In this document: one piece after another, positions 1 to 12,002 of the stretch
Layout: each line of letters begins with the position of its first letter
Position numbering within the stretch: position 1 is the first letter of the stretch
Assembly (NCBI GenBank): GCA_949318235.1
Contig: OX439134.1
Span: 21,022,803-21,086,802 of the forward strand
Source: Ecdyonurus torrentis
Lineage: Eukaryota > Arthropoda > Insecta > Ephemeroptera > Heptageniidae
DNA: 64,000 bases
Direction: 5' to 3'
Notes under the pieces: generated by a model
The model's database searches: none
The model's input: only the letters and a program-made list of their open reading frames with translations
What the model was told of the DNA's origin: nothing
Position numbers and translations under genes: made by a program

Positions 1-675
1 AATCAATGGGTTTATAGTGTACCTAAACCTACTAAAATATATTATAAATGTAATGAAAACATTGACACAACTAAATTTCCTAATCAATTGGTGAATTCAG
101 GGATTCTTGATATTCCTGCAAATTGCTATGTTTATTCAAATGATTTTAGATTATTACCACATACTACAGGATTTTCCGTTTTATCGCAAAATAATATAAA
201 TTATATTATTCCAAAAATACCAATTTATAAAACTTTTGTATCGCATCCAATTTTTAATATGAATATGACAAATGAAGATTTTAAATTAATAAATGAGAAG
301 TTAAATAAAGTAAGTTCAATTAATAAGTTAGATGGTATTAACGTAAATGATATGTTAAATGAAATAGAAAATATAAAAATCGAAGGACAACGTTATAAAA
401 TAAATAGTGTATCAAAGCAGCATGCTCACTTTACAATAATTTTATGTTTAATCATAATAACGTGTTATGGTTTATATAAGGTTAAAAATAAGATTAACAC
501 GACGGTGCAAAAATATGTTGTTAACAATTTTAAAAGGCGGTTTAATTCAAAACAAGATGATCCTATAGTTGAAATTATTCATTCAGAAATATTGCAAAAT
601 AAGGAACAACAAGAACAAATTAAAAAGGGGAAAACAGTAACAAAGATAAGTAAAGATAAATCGATTAAAGAGTAA
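1..675 (+). CDS. C-terminal part of a baculovirus F-like envelope (env) protein of a retroelement, 5' end outside the window
   Basis: The frame is open from base 1 and ends at the stop at 673-675, so about 224 residues are visible. Near the start a Cys and then a Gly-Ile-Leu...Pro-Ala-Asn-Cys motif resemble the last ectodomain block of baculovirus F-like proteins and insect errantivirus Env. A long Asn/Ile-rich stretch with coiled-coil character follows. A hydrophobic membrane anchor lies near residues 144-160 (about bases 430-477), then a basic and charged cytoplasmic tail of about 65 residues. Proteins of this family drive membrane fusion of virus-like particles. Composition is very AT-rich, unlike the ORFs facing it. 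There is no internal stop, so the copy may be young. The family call is from motif layout, not a search; an unrelated single-pass membrane protein is the alternative. Confidence 0.55.
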   Translation, partial: NQWVYSVPKPTKIYYKCNENIDTTKFPNQLVNSGILDIPANCYVYSNDFRLLPHTTGFSVLSQNNINYIIPKIPIYKTFVSHPIFNMNMTNEDFKLINEKLNKVSSINKLDGINVNDMLNEIENIKIEGQRYKINSVSKQHAHFTIILCLIIITCYGLYKVKNKINTTVQKYVVNNFKRRFNSKQDDPIVEIIHSEILQNKEQQEQIKKGKTVTKISKDKSIKE

Positions 676-686
676 TTAAATAATTC

Positions 687-696
687 AAAGGGGGGG
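687..696 (+). promoter_or_regulatory. Purine tract between the env stop and the convergent ORFs, possible polypurine tract
   Basis: AAAGGGGGGG lies 11 bases after the env stop. A purine tract here would suit plus-strand priming of an LTR element, but no LTR can be recognised immediately downstream, where - strand ORFs are found instead. The role is therefore uncertain. Confidence 0.25.
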
Positions 697-758
697 TTAG
701 CGTTAAAATAACTTTAAATTTATATTGTAATGCGGAAATTAAAATATGTTAACTTACC

Positions 759-2108
759 CTAATATCCCATCATCTGTAATGCGTTGTAAGTAGACTCGTT
801 CACTGGTAGCATCGTAATGGCAGCATAATGGGCTGGATCATATGGCGCAGCAAGTGCATTGAGTGCATGGCGTCTAAGAGTAATGAACTCTGGTATGGGG
901 GATGCCACAGTGACAGTGATGTTAAAGTAATGCAACAACCAGTCACGGATGTCCACAAGAATGTTAGCTTCAATGTAACGTGCTGGTGTGATAATTATAG
1001 CTGATCCACGTAATTCATTCAGTATGGTAGAATAAAGATGGAAGTACTGAAAGTAATAGTTTAAACTCTGACAGCATAGTGCTCCAGCTACAGGTGCTGT
1101 ATATGTCTGATAAATTGGTGTGTTATATAAACTTGCACATGGCAAGGCAGGTGAATGAAGTGAAGCGTCAACATTAGAGTCAACACTATTAGGTGGCACA
1201 CAGTAATTTTCTTCATGATGTGAAAAATCAGGAGTGCAGAGATTTTCGAGATCTTCGAATAGAGAACGCAGCTGGTCGTCAGCGCCATCTTCAGAGCCTG
1301 GAGCGTGCGCCTCTTGAGGTGCATGTTCAGCAGCCACGGCTGGATAATCAACACTTGACCCTACCCCAGAATCGTGAGGACTACCATCCCCATTTGCAAC
1401 ACTTTCATTGGAGGACATGAAATCACTCACGTTATCACTCATGGATGAGGTTTCATTGTCATCATAATGTGGTACATCAGGGTCATGGTCCAAGTCCGCA
1501 GCAGCAAAGGGCTGAGGTGATGCTACTAAGCAACCTGCCATCCTACGGCCAGGTTCCACAGCATTGACAGTAACGGTCAGCAGGTCAGCACATGCAGCAG
1601 CTATGGCGTAACTGATTCTACCGCCATACAACTTCTCGTACTCATTATAAAATAAACCACCAGGTGACATAGCGAACAGTACGTTGCTGCATTGATCGCG
1701 ATATGTAAGTTCAATAAAAAAGTTGTGAAATTCTCCAAACAAAGCTCGTACGAACTCAACTTGCTCGTACGACATTACGATGAATCTTGTACGGCCGAAT
1801 GAGTACCACACTACACGGTCATCAGCATCAGCTTGACTGCAGCGAATAGGACGATCCACAAGCATGCAGTTACGCATCGCCACAAGCGCAGGTGTAACGT
1901 TGTTCAAGCACACACGATAACCGATGTTACGATAAGCAGTTATGTTCAATTGTTCATAGTATGATCCACCTAAGGTAGACAGTTCAGTGAAGTAAATGCC
2001 ACGTATATCATACAAAGTACCACTAACATTCACGAAGTCAACATAAACTGAATACATTAATGAAGCGTTTTCCAAAGATACGTTAGTGATGCGACGGTAA
2101 TCTGACAT
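759..2108 (-). CDS. Unrecognised 449-aa protein with acidic Ser-rich middle, second ORF of an antisense pair
   Basis: Intact 449-codon frame on the - strand with balanced codon use, clearly less AT-rich than the flanking DNA. The first ~200 residues are rich in Tyr, Phe, Cys and Val and look folded. Residues ~205-300 are acidic and Ser/Asn-rich and contain DSGVGS, which fits the DSGxxS phosphodegron pattern. The last ~120 residues are again hydrophobic and aromatic. I see no signal peptide or clear membrane span. The start ATG lies 2 bases after the stop of the 161-aa ORF, which points to one transcript carrying both. The stop is followed at once by GGTAAGT, a consensus splice donor. The gene converges with the env ORF (stops 83 bases apart). 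I do not recognise the family. A viral or retroelement accessory gene is inferred from context only. Confidence 0.6.
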   Translation of the reverse strand: MSDYRRITNVSLENASLMYSVYVDFVNVSGTLYDIRGIYFTELSTLGGSYYEQLNITAYRNIGYRVCLNNVTPALVAMRNCMLVDRPIRCSQADADDRVVWYSFGRTRFIVMSYEQVEFVRALFGEFHNFFIELTYRDQCSNVLFAMSPGGLFYNEYEKLYGGRISYAIAAACADLLTVTVNAVEPGRRMAGCLVASPQPFAAADLDHDPDVPHYDDNETSSMSDNVSDFMSSNESVANGDGSPHDSGVGSSVDYPAVAAEHAPQEAHAPGSEDGADDQLRSLFEDLENLCTPDFSHHEENYCVPPNSVDSNVDASLHSPALPCASLYNTPIYQTYTAPVAGALCCQSLNYYFQYFHLYSTILNELRGSAIIITPARYIEANILVDIRDWLLHYFNITVTVASPIPEFITLRRHALNALAAPYDPAHYAAITMLPVNESTYNALQMMGY

Positions 2109-2110
2109 GT

Positions 2111-2596
2111 TTATGCAGTATGACCGAGTACACCACGGTTGAATTCTAGTCGTAAATACTCACAAAGTCTGTGTACCTTACGCACACTACAATCACTGTT
2201 TGGTACAATATGAAAGTCGCAACTTAAGCCAGGACCTTGCACAAAAAAGTTATTTGGAGCCGGATTCAGCAGAAATGGCAAGAAACCAAAACAACGATAA
2301 GCAACTAGTTGGTCAAGTTCACACACGCAATATAGGTAATAACGAGAACGTAAGGCGAGATCACGGAACTCACTTACAAAGCTAGGAATAAACTTATTGC
2401 CTTGTGAGTTCGGGTCAAAGTTCCGTAGAGTAGCACACAAGTAACCACGAGATAAAGGGTCACAGTAACGAGCAGCGTTGCACACCTTTTCTGCATAAAA
2501 ATCAGTGAAATTCAAGTCACCGGTCAACCCTGGACGACAGTCAAAACCAATTACTACAGCATGATTATATAATTGTCTTGAATGCAGATGTTCCAT
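2111..2596 (-). CDS. Unrecognised 161-aa protein, first ORF of the antisense pair
   Basis: Intact 161-codon frame starting at 2596. The protein is rich in Cys (about ten), Phe, Tyr and Leu, has no obvious signal peptide, and carries a central hydrophobic stretch around CFGFLPFLL. Composition matches the following 449-aa ORF and not the AT-rich surroundings. A TATA box on the same strand lies about 65 bases upstream of the ATG, so the 5' leader would be short. Stop and next start are separated by two bases (TAA-AC-ATG), an arrangement seen in viral and retroelement termination-reinitiation pairs. No family is recognised. Confidence 0.55.
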   Translation of the reverse strand: MEHLHSRQLYNHAVVIGFDCRPGLTGDLNFTDFYAEKVCNAARYCDPLSRGYLCATLRNFDPNSQGNKFIPSFVSEFRDLALRSRYYLYCVCELDQLVAYRCFGFLPFLLNPAPNNFFVQGPGLSCDFHIVPNSDCSVRKVHRLCEYLRLEFNRGVLGHTA

Positions 2597-2659
2597 TACA
2601 AGCCAACGTCTTGAAGGAAAATTGTCACGAGACTAACCCGTCCCACCCCCGCAAAGTGC

Positions 2660-2666
2660 ATTTATA
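2660..2666 (-). promoter_or_regulatory. TATA box of the antisense ORF pair
   Basis: On the - strand the sequence reads GAGTATAAATGCAC, about 65 bases upstream of the 161-aa ORF start. Both flanks are relatively GC-rich for the region. Spacing fits a TATA-driven RNA polymerase II start near 2630-2640. Confidence 0.45.
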
Positions 2667-2699
2667 CTCCCATCCCCTCCACTATGCACTTTTCATCCC

Positions 2700-5100
2700 T
2701 AATTTGTCTTAAGAATCATAATCCGCAGTTTTTAACTAAGAAATTATGCTTTATGTTCACGCTATCCCCACTACATTTTTTTTGTATACACGCATCAAAA
2801 ATTATTGTTAAAAAAAAAATATAGTTAGAGTAGAAATAGTAACGAAATTAGTTTTTGAACATAATATATATATATAAAAAATTGTTTTACAATTTTTTCC
2901 CGGGGTAACCGCACAATTCAATAAAAAAAAATAGAAACAACATAGGTACGTTGATGAAATATATAATAATAAACATATTCGGTTAAGAAAATAACGATTT
3001 TTTTTGTTATTGAAATATTAGCAAAGTGAAGATTCATCCATAAATATGTAATATAATGAATTCATAATTATGTATATCATGATATTGTGTTTACTCTATA
3101 CATGATCGATATATTCATATCGAGGGGAAAAAAAATAATAATAATAATAATAAGAAAAATACATAAGAAAAATAAGAAAATGGCTACCAAACGTTGGTTA
3201 TATTTCTTTAAATTTAGGAATTGATATGTTTATATCAACCAACAAAATTTATTAATAAAGCCATTGGTTATTGAGTAATAAAATTTTGAGTGCATTTTAA
3301 TGCATCAAAAAGAAAAAGGCGTCACTATGCGTGTAAGCCAATGAAAGTAAATTTAAACAATATATCTGGAAGCATGTGTCTGGCAAGAAGACGCTGCACT
3401 GGTGCATCTTAATGTGGGGGAGGAACCATAATTCTCTCCACACCACAGCTGCACCGAAAATGTAAGATGCCTGCATGCATGGCGTCGGGTTGCAGAGGTC
3501 GGCATATTTGAAAAGGATACAAAAACCAGACGTCCAGACATTTTTGTTCTGCCAAGTGACAGCCAGAGAGCCTGTTTTGTTAAAATAATATACATTTATT
3601 TGGCTCTAGAATATACACTTTTAAGTATATTTATTATTTATGTTCAAATTGCATTATAATGTAAATTTGATAATTTTTTTTGTGTAATACGAACAACAGC
3701 GAAAGCGGAAAGTTGAAGTTATATAGCAGTTTCTTTGAATGCATATGATTATAAGGCATTACTAAACTAGAGAATATTAAAAAGCAAATGTCCACCCTTA
3801 AAAATGAAGGGGGAAATTTGAAACTTTTATGGTAACTTTCTTATATCATGTTCTACAAAATTGAGCCTTAGTCCCATAGGTGGGTGGAAAGTAACATGTG
3901 TTCTAAGTGTCTAGACGGTTAATGTTTATAGCTAAAATAACATTATACAAGTTTTGTAAAAATGTTTAAATCTGTCATTTTAAACATTTTTCCCCGAGGG
4001 TGATAGGATTGTAAGACCTCGTTTGTCTCGCTCTTACAAGAATACATGCAAGTATTGCACCCTGCCTAGCAACCGAACACGTGTTACAAAATTTGGGAAA
4101 TATACAAATATTCTTAAAATTCTTTAAGTTATGAGAAAATATTTGACTAATATAGATTTGTGTTCACACGTGGTGACACGTGTAGTATAAAGAATTTAGA
4201 TCGCCACCTATGACGTAAATTCAATAAAATTTAATATGCACACGTGCAGAGGAATGCATGTGAGGCGCCGCCACGGCGCTAGATTTTCTTTGATGTTTCA
4301 TCATATAGCATCAAGAAAATAAAAATAAATTGTTTAAAAATGACGAAGCATGGAGCCATAAGGAATTCTTAGTTTTAAAATAAAAATAGTTTTGAGGTCA
4401 ATACATGGAGTGTGGGAGCTGTCAATCATATATAAACTAAGGACGCCATATCCCTTTAGATTCACTTGCGAATAGACACACCTGAGAGTAGGATCTCTCA
4501 GCGCTCACCTCTAGCTATCACTGCAATACTTAGTCATTTTATCTTCTTTCAAATCTCAGTATTTGATTGTTTAATATTAACTTAGTAAGTTGTGATTATA
4601 CTCCATGTCTCGCCTTATTATTGTACTGTAAGTACAGCAATATATTTATTCATTTAGATATAATAATTCTTGGCTCATTCGTTATTTTATAGAATTAAGT
4701 CGCTTTCATAAATTTTTAAAATAGGAGGAAATTATTATAATTTATTGATTAACTGCTATTCCATTTTCCGTTAAAATTAACCCAGGTATAAATTTATTAT
4801 ATTGTTCAATAATATCAAAATTTATTGTAATTTATAAATTTGCATAATAATAAATTAATGCTATTTAAATAATTAAGTGTTAATAGAAGTTAAGAAATTA
4901 GTTAGTATACTATATAACGTTTGTATAATTTTATTGTTAACTAAATTTGGAGAAATTAAAAATATTATATTTGAAAATAAAATCATAGTGTTGTTTGAAA
5001 ATTATATATGACTTTAATATTTTGATTCTAATGCCCCGTGTAAGAACTCACGTCTAGTAGAATTGTACACATCTGTTTAAAATAATACTCATATATCATA
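2700..5100. other. AT-rich stretch with a weak retroelement remnant and a possible solo LTR
   Basis: No gene is supported. At 3432-3659 (+) a 75-codon open stretch of higher GC content contains TRRPDIFVLPSDSQR, faintly like the segment following the reverse transcriptase in some non-LTR elements (confidence about 0.2). At 4010-4640 a block begins TGTAAGACC, has TATATAAAC at about 4429 and then a leader-like segment. This resembles an LTR with promoter, but no second copy is available to prove it. The remainder is simple AT-rich sequence with an (ATA)n run at 3136-3153. Confidence 0.3.
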
Positions 5101-5409
5101 GAAAAATAAAACCAAATTGCCATTTAGTAGCTTATGTAGCAGAACATTAACTTGTCAACATCAAAGGAAAGTGAAGGGGGAGAATCTTCACACAGCGCAA
5201 GGGAACACCTGCATACTGCAGACACTGTTTCTTGCAGAGATTTGTTCTCTAGCTAGACAACACGTGTTTAACCACGCCTGTTGTGCATTCAAAACTCTCC
5301 CCTTTATATAAATTTTACGCTCGGAATTTTAGGTATGATTACTAGCTTATTTTATAGGCAGGTAATCTTTAATTAAAAGGTCATTGTAGAGAACTTTATT
5401 ACGCGTTCT

Positions 5410-7500
5410 TACAATATAGTCATTGAATTCTAAGAGCTTTAAATTGAAAGCTACATTTAACTGCACCGCAGGTACAGCAAAATTGTATTGCATATGGTTT
5501 GCACCATAATATTTGCATAAGGAGTATACCATGAGTTGGATAATTCTAATTGTGTGAGAATTGTGATCAATATCATTTTCTTAATTATTATTATTCGGGA
5601 AGGCGAATTTTTGAGTAAATATGGGCAAGACTCTTTTAAAGTTGATATTTTATCATATTTTTTTAATGAATTTCAGTTCAAATAAATTAGAGTTTTTGAT
5701 TTACATGACATCTTGATAATGGTAAGAAATATTCATATATACTATATAGAAATTATACACGCGGTTGATATAGACATAAAAAAAGAAAGAAAAAATAAAA
5801 ATAAAAAAGAGTATTAAAAAAAGGTAGTATATACCCTAGAAGATATAACTGTCATTAAAATAAATAAGTGAATAATTAATAATAATGTTATTTTATAAAT
5901 GAAGATTTAAAGAAATGAATAAAGACGTGCAGAGCAAAAAAAGTGTAAGTTCTGCAACTTGTTAAGCAGTTGAGCGTGGCGGGTGGTGAAATACTTTAAT
6001 AAAGGGGCAACACTCTACAATGACATTTTCCTATGAATTTTAAATAATATAAATTAGAAATTTGTTTTACATTTCATCTTGATTTTCTACGAAATAAATA
6101 TTTAACATGTAATCAATAGATATTACACAACGTTGGTACAGATTGTATGAGTACATACATAAGTCCCACCAAGACAATGAAGTCTTATCGGTGGTTGCTT
6201 AATCAACATAATATAAAAAAATGTTACTATAAGCATAAAACAATATTACAATAGTAATTGAACAAAATCAGCACTTTTCATACATATCTTTTTTCTTATT
6301 TATTTAATTTTTTTTATTTTTTTTTATCAACAAGAAACAAATAATAAAACACAAATTGTTATACTAAAATTAGAAAATAACAAACAAAACTATTATACTT
6401 ACTTACATAATATATACCAATTTTTTACCTTTTTTTATTTCTTTATATATATATATATATATATATAAAGAAATAAAAAAAGGTAAAAAATTGGTATATA
6501 TTATGTAAGTAAGTATAATAGTTTTGTTTGTTATTTTCTAATTTTAGTATAACAATTTGTGTTTTATTATTTGTTTCTTGTTGATAAAAAAAAATAAAAA
6601 AAAATTAAATAAATAAGAAAAAAGATATGTATGAAAAGTGCTGATTTTGTTCAATTACTATTGTAATATTGTTTTATGCTTATACTAACATTTTTTATAT
6701 TATGTTGATTAAGCAACCACCGATAAGACTTCATTGTCTTGGTGGGACTTATGTATGTACTCATACAATCTGTACCAACGTTGTGTATAAGATCTATTAA
6801 TTACATGTTAACTATTTATTTCGTAGAAAATTAATCAAGATGAAATGTAAAACAAATTTCTAATTTCTAATAATTAAAATTCATAGGAAAATGTCATTGT
6901 AGAGTACGTGTTGCCCCTTTATTAAAGTATTTCACCACCCGCCACGCTCAACTGCTTAACAAGTTGCAGAACTTACACTTTTTTTGCTCTGCACTTCTTT
7001 ATTCATTTCTTTAAATCTTCATTTATAAAATAAAATAACATTGATTAATTATTCACTTATTTATTTTAATGACAGATATATCTTCTAGGGTATATACTAC
7101 CTTTTTTTAATGCTCTTTTTTCTTTTTTTCTTTCATTTTTTATGTCTATATCAACCGCGTGTATAATTTCTATATGAATATTTCTTACCATTATCAAGAT
7201 GTCATGTAAATTAAAAACTCTAATTTATTTTAATTGAAATTCATTAAAAATAAGATTAAATATCAACTTTAAAAGAGTCTTGCCCATATTTACTCAAAAA
7301 TTCGCTCTCCCCGAATAATAATATATTCAAAAAATGATATTGATCACAATTCTCACACAATTAGAATTATCCCACTCATGGTATACTCCTTTTAAATTAT
7401 GCAAATATTATGGTGAAAACCATATGCAATGCAATTTTGCTGTACCTGCGGTGCAGTAATGTAGCTTTCAATTTAAAGCTCTTAGAATTCAATGACTATA
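5410..7500. repeat. 2.1-kb near-perfect palindrome (foldback repeat)
   Basis: Two arms of about 1.04 kb are inverted copies around an AT-rich centre at about 6445-6470. For example, the block at 5930-5990 returns inverted at 6925-7000, and the block at 5460-5540 at 7370-7450. Divergence between arms is low (scattered substitutions and a few indels). Each arm carries the same sequence as a dispersed repeat copy near 9030-9850. The short ORFs inside are not conserved and are not called. Confidence 0.8.
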
Positions 7501-7506
7501 TAATAC

Positions 7507-9476
7507 TGTATGGTGCCAAACATTATTGTACGTACACATATATAGCTCTTGCCAGTTTTGCCAGTCCCCTGTGTCACACTGGACCACGCTGCTATCCTAA
7601 CTAAGACATGTCAAATGTTATTATATGACTAGAGCGATGCAAATCTCTTTGAATTTCCCCACCCGTTGAAAGTTGGTGAAACCGGAGTAACATATTTCAC
7701 AGTCACGTGATCATACATTATTTGTTACCAGCAGTAGTCGTTCACTCGTCTTTAAGGACGATATGGATACATTTTTTTCCCACTGTAATCTGTATAAACT
7801 TATATAAATTGTATAAATTTCGTAGAAGATCAAGACTTTGAAAAATGAATTTCTAATTAATTTCAATTGAAATTCATTGAAAATATTATTTAAAATATTT
7901 AAATACTATTAACAAATATTGTCTTATAGAGCTTATAATACCTATAAATATCAACATTGATTGGAGTTGGAGTCATTGCTTTCTAATTTATTTTCCATTC
8001 ACAAAAAGATGGTTTATGATACGTCATAGCTCACTATGGGTCCAGGGGGTCCAGCGACTACAGGTGGGGAAAAAAAGTAAAAAGAAAAAAGGCTTTGTTT
8101 TGTTTTATTCGTTCTAATTAATTTTTCTTTTGTTTAATATGCACAATTAACATTTTTTTTAAAAGGGTATATAAAATAATTACGATAGTTTGCAACCTTG
8201 CACCAAGCCCCATGCCTTATATGGTTGTGATTGAGAGGCAGGATAACGGCTGATTCCTATGCGAGGCAATCTCTGTCGTCATCACAAGCCAAGATGGCTC
8301 CTGCACCCGAAAGTACAAGATTGAAGTTTAGACATGTCAGCTCAGTGACTTGCCTACTTGCTCACCACCACCACATGCGCATGTGCTCCTTTGTCATCTT
8401 CTTTAGTTCTTAATTACTACAGTTCTGAGACGCTGAGTATGATACCTCTTTAAATACATACACAAAGTATAATGAGGAGAACATCACAGCTCGGTACCAC
8501 GTCACAAATCATCCAAACGCTATAGCTGACACAGCATGCCACGTGGATCAAGACTGACGGAGGTACTTTGTTATGTGAGCTGCCGATGCTGGCATTATAT
8601 TTGTATATGTAAACTTAAATCAACATAGGGATACACTATTGCGTGTATATACACGAACCGGCTATGCATATATGAGAGCCCCATATATATGAGGCTATCA
8701 TAATGAGACTTTGTCCATGTACCATAATATATTATATCGTCCGTAAAGACGAGTGAACGGCTACTGCTGGTAACATATATGTAATCACGTGACTGTGAAA
8801 TATGTTACTCCGGTTTCACCAACTTTCAACGCATTGAAGTCGGTTGTTCTTACGGAAACCAAAGCCGAGGAGGTGAGACCTAGGATTGTGCACATTGCAT
8901 ATTGGCAACAGTCATAGCAACAATTGCATGTCTTAGGATAGCAGCGTGGGTCAGTGTGACACAGGGGACTGGCAACAGTCATACGTGTGCACATGCATAT
9001 TGTATGTGTGGCAGTGATATATAGTTATTGAATTCTAAGAGCTTTAAATTGAAACCTACCTGAACCGGTATTGCAATAAAAAATAAATTCTATTGGCATA
9101 TGGGAATAACATGTAATAAGATAGATTTTTGCGTCAACTGAAATCTCCATCTGATTGCATTAAATGGCCACAAGCCAATGCAATTTCCTTTTTTATTGCA
9201 ATCATTATGTACGCAGCAAACTTGCAGTGCATATGGTTTTCACCATAATATTTTCATAATTTTAGGAGGTACCACGAGTACGATAATGCAATGAAGTGTG
9301 TGGTGAGAGTTGTGATCTATATCACTTTCGTTGTTCATATGCGTAAGAAATATTCATATAGAAATTATACACACGATTGATATAGATATAAAAAAAGATA
9401 GAAAAAGAAAAGAGCATTAAAAAAAAGGTAATATTATATCCTAGGAGATAGTTGTAATATAATAAATTAGTGAAAG

Positions 9477-9558
<82 letters not shown>

Positions 9559-9850
9559 TGTAGAATGAAAGAACTGCAGAGAAAAAGTGGATATTTGTCA
9601 CCTCTTGAGCCCAAACGTAACTTATTAAACACCTGTCAGTTCTGCAACTTGTTGAGCAGTTGAGCCCGGCGGGTGGTGGTATACTTTAATAAAAGGGGCA
9701 AGGACTCTTTTTATTATTTTTATATAATGACATTTTCCTATGAATTTCAATTAAGATAAATTAGAATTCTGGTTTACATTTCATCTTGATCAACGAAATA
9801 AATATTTAACATGTAATAGTAATAAATATAACAACGTTGGTACAGATTGC
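7507..9850. repeat. Copies of a dispersed composite repeat family
   Basis: A segment at about 7545-7770 is repeated inverted at about 8705-8990. The block 8165-9050 has a second, inverted copy at 38010-38945, and 9030-9850 matches each arm of the 5410-7500 palindrome. Shared landmarks include a GTTTCACCAACTTTCAACG-like segment and a CGTCTTTA(A/C)(A/G)GACGA-like segment. Part of another MITE family (seen whole at 41036 and 59885) is embedded at about 7930-8040. Short ORFs here are broken differently in each copy, so no protein is called. Confidence 0.65.
9481..9555. repeat. (AT)n microsatellite
   Basis: About 37 uninterrupted AT dinucleotides. Similar AT runs occur at 16625-16658, 39301-39373 and 42369-42420. 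Confidence 0.95.
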
Positions 9851-10729
9851 AGGTGGGAAAAAAAAAACAGAATTATGTATCACATACAATTTCCATTTAT
9901 AAAATTATTATTATTAAAAATATATATTATACCCCCCCCCCCCCCCCCCGGATTGAAAATTAAAATTTCATAGTGAATACCACAATTAAAGTTTTTGAAC
10001 TTTTACGATACGAGATTTATTTATAACGCCTATATGATATGTTATAATATACAAAGGGGGCATGGCATCATCGGGTATTTCTAATTTAAAACTATTATAT
10101 CGATTAGTAAATATTTTTTTTATAGAGTTTTCCTTTTAATATGAAAAACTCTTATAACTAATACGAGTATACGTTTTCATTTCTAAAATTCATTTAGAAA
10201 CAATTATTTCTGAGAAAATTACCTAAAAAATGTATCTTTTTGGTGCTCAAAATTAAACAATGTGTCACTATAATTTATAATCCCTAATTTTGAAAATTTT
10301 TCATTGATTATTCGGCATGATAGTGATCAACTTAAGTTATAACACATTTTTATCTCTGAGTGTTTTTATTTGTTATTGCACAAAAAATTAAAATTCATAA
10401 CCGCGCGGGGTCAAAGTTCACCGTTGTATCCACGGTGACCTATGCCATGGTCATGGTGCGATGCCATCGTGGATACACACACCCCATACACCACTTTTTG
10501 TGCTCACCAGAGCACCTATAACTCCTGAAAAATTAGTCCTTATTGCCTCGCATTACTATAAATAACGCGAGGCGTTTATTTATAATTTTGATTTTCAGCT
10601 TTACGAAATAATTATAAGGCCCTCAAATCTGGAATGCTTGAGAAAGCTCGCGTTTAATTAAGATATTTTACAATCTACGCCGTCATTCCTTTTAATTTTA
10701 TAAGGATATACTGCTATTACTATATAAAA

Positions 10730-10776
<47 letters not shown>

Positions 10777-11040
10777 GCGGGATCGAGATATATGAGAGAT
10801 GGAAAATAAAATTTTGTTTAATTTTTAGTAAATATTATAAAGTATATTGTATTATTCATATCCATGATAATGTTAATGCGCTTTTTAATATAGCACAGTA
10901 ATTAAATACATGGCTATATTCTTATTTGGAGCAATAATTATACAGAGAAATAAATTTTTGATTGCTAAAATTAATACAATTTACAAATGAATCATTTATT
11001 TGAAAACAACTCCCGTACTGGATTTCTTTTTGTCTAACAG
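9850..11040. other. AT-rich intergenic DNA with homopolymer runs
   Basis: No gene or conserved element seen. It contains a poly-C run at about 9931-9949, a poly-A run of about 43 bases at 10731-10773, and a small hairpin at about 10425-10478 with arms GTATCCACG/CGTGGATAC. Confidence 0.5.
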
Positions 11041-11072
11041 ATGGCGCGATATGGCGTTACCAGCTAGAGACC

Positions 11073-11310
11073 CTTAACAGAGAAGCGACAACCTCATGTT
11101 TTAGGCAGACCCGCATTACATTAGTTTTGAAAGACCCGCTAAAAGTACCCACACTTTTTAGCGTTGTGATTGGACACCCAAACAATTTCTCGAATCTGGC
11201 CAATCAGAATGCTAGAAAGTGTGGGTACTATTAGCGGGTTTTTCAAAACGAATGTAATGCGGGTCTGCCTAAAACATGAGGTTGTCGCTTCTCTGTTAAA
11301 GTTCTCTATT
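11073..11310. mobile_element. Palindromic MITE
   Basis: Long inverted repeat centred near 11190. The left arm block around 11080-11160 (AGAGAAGCGACAACCTCATG) returns inverted at about 11275-11300, with matching inner blocks around the motif GTACCCACACTTT. Non-coding. The two overlapping ORFs on opposite strands reflect the symmetry. Confidence 0.7.
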
Positions 11311-12002
11311 ACCAGCGCCAAGATATATCTTGCCAGCGTTGCCAGCGCAAGGTATCTTGACCAGCGCAGCGTTACCAGTTCGATTACGATTAGTCGATAG
11401 TTACAAGGTGTTTTCAAAAAGTCGCCATGTTGATCAATGTTTATTTTGTGATTTTTTTGTGGGATTTTTTTTATTTGTGTACGATCATTTTACTAAAAAA
11501 TGAATTCAGGGAATAACATGCATATGTATGTATAATATGTACATAACATAATATTGTACATACATTCATATTTTGATACAGTTTTGCGTCAAGTCAACTG
11601 AAATCTCCATCCGATTGCATTATTTATGTATGCCATGCGGCATGCGGGCCATGCCCCCCATGCGATGCCATAATCGATTCAGAATTAAATTTAAAAAAAT
11701 AATAATAAATAATAATGTAGTACTACCATGGACTCATGTCATGTCGTATATATCGTACATAAATATGATATGCATAATATATATGTATGTATGTATGTAT
11801 TTACATTTACTTTCATATATATATATAAAAAAAATAAAAAAATCGCCTATTATGGAAATAACATATGTAACATATGTTACATTATGTATGTGTAGTACAT
11901 ATACTATGTACATAATATTTAAATGTATCATTAATCATTATGTATAATTGTATAATACATATGTAGTTTTTTGTCAACTGCGAAATCTCCATCTGATAGC
12001 AT

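Noticed and set aside
8231..8413. Small ORF with a His-rich segment, also seen near 38716-38857
   Set aside because: Shared only because both are copies of one repeat family; frames and ends differ between copies.
11139..11417. 92- and 76-codon ORFs on opposite strands
   Set aside because: Both lie in a palindromic MITE and mirror each other; no protein features.
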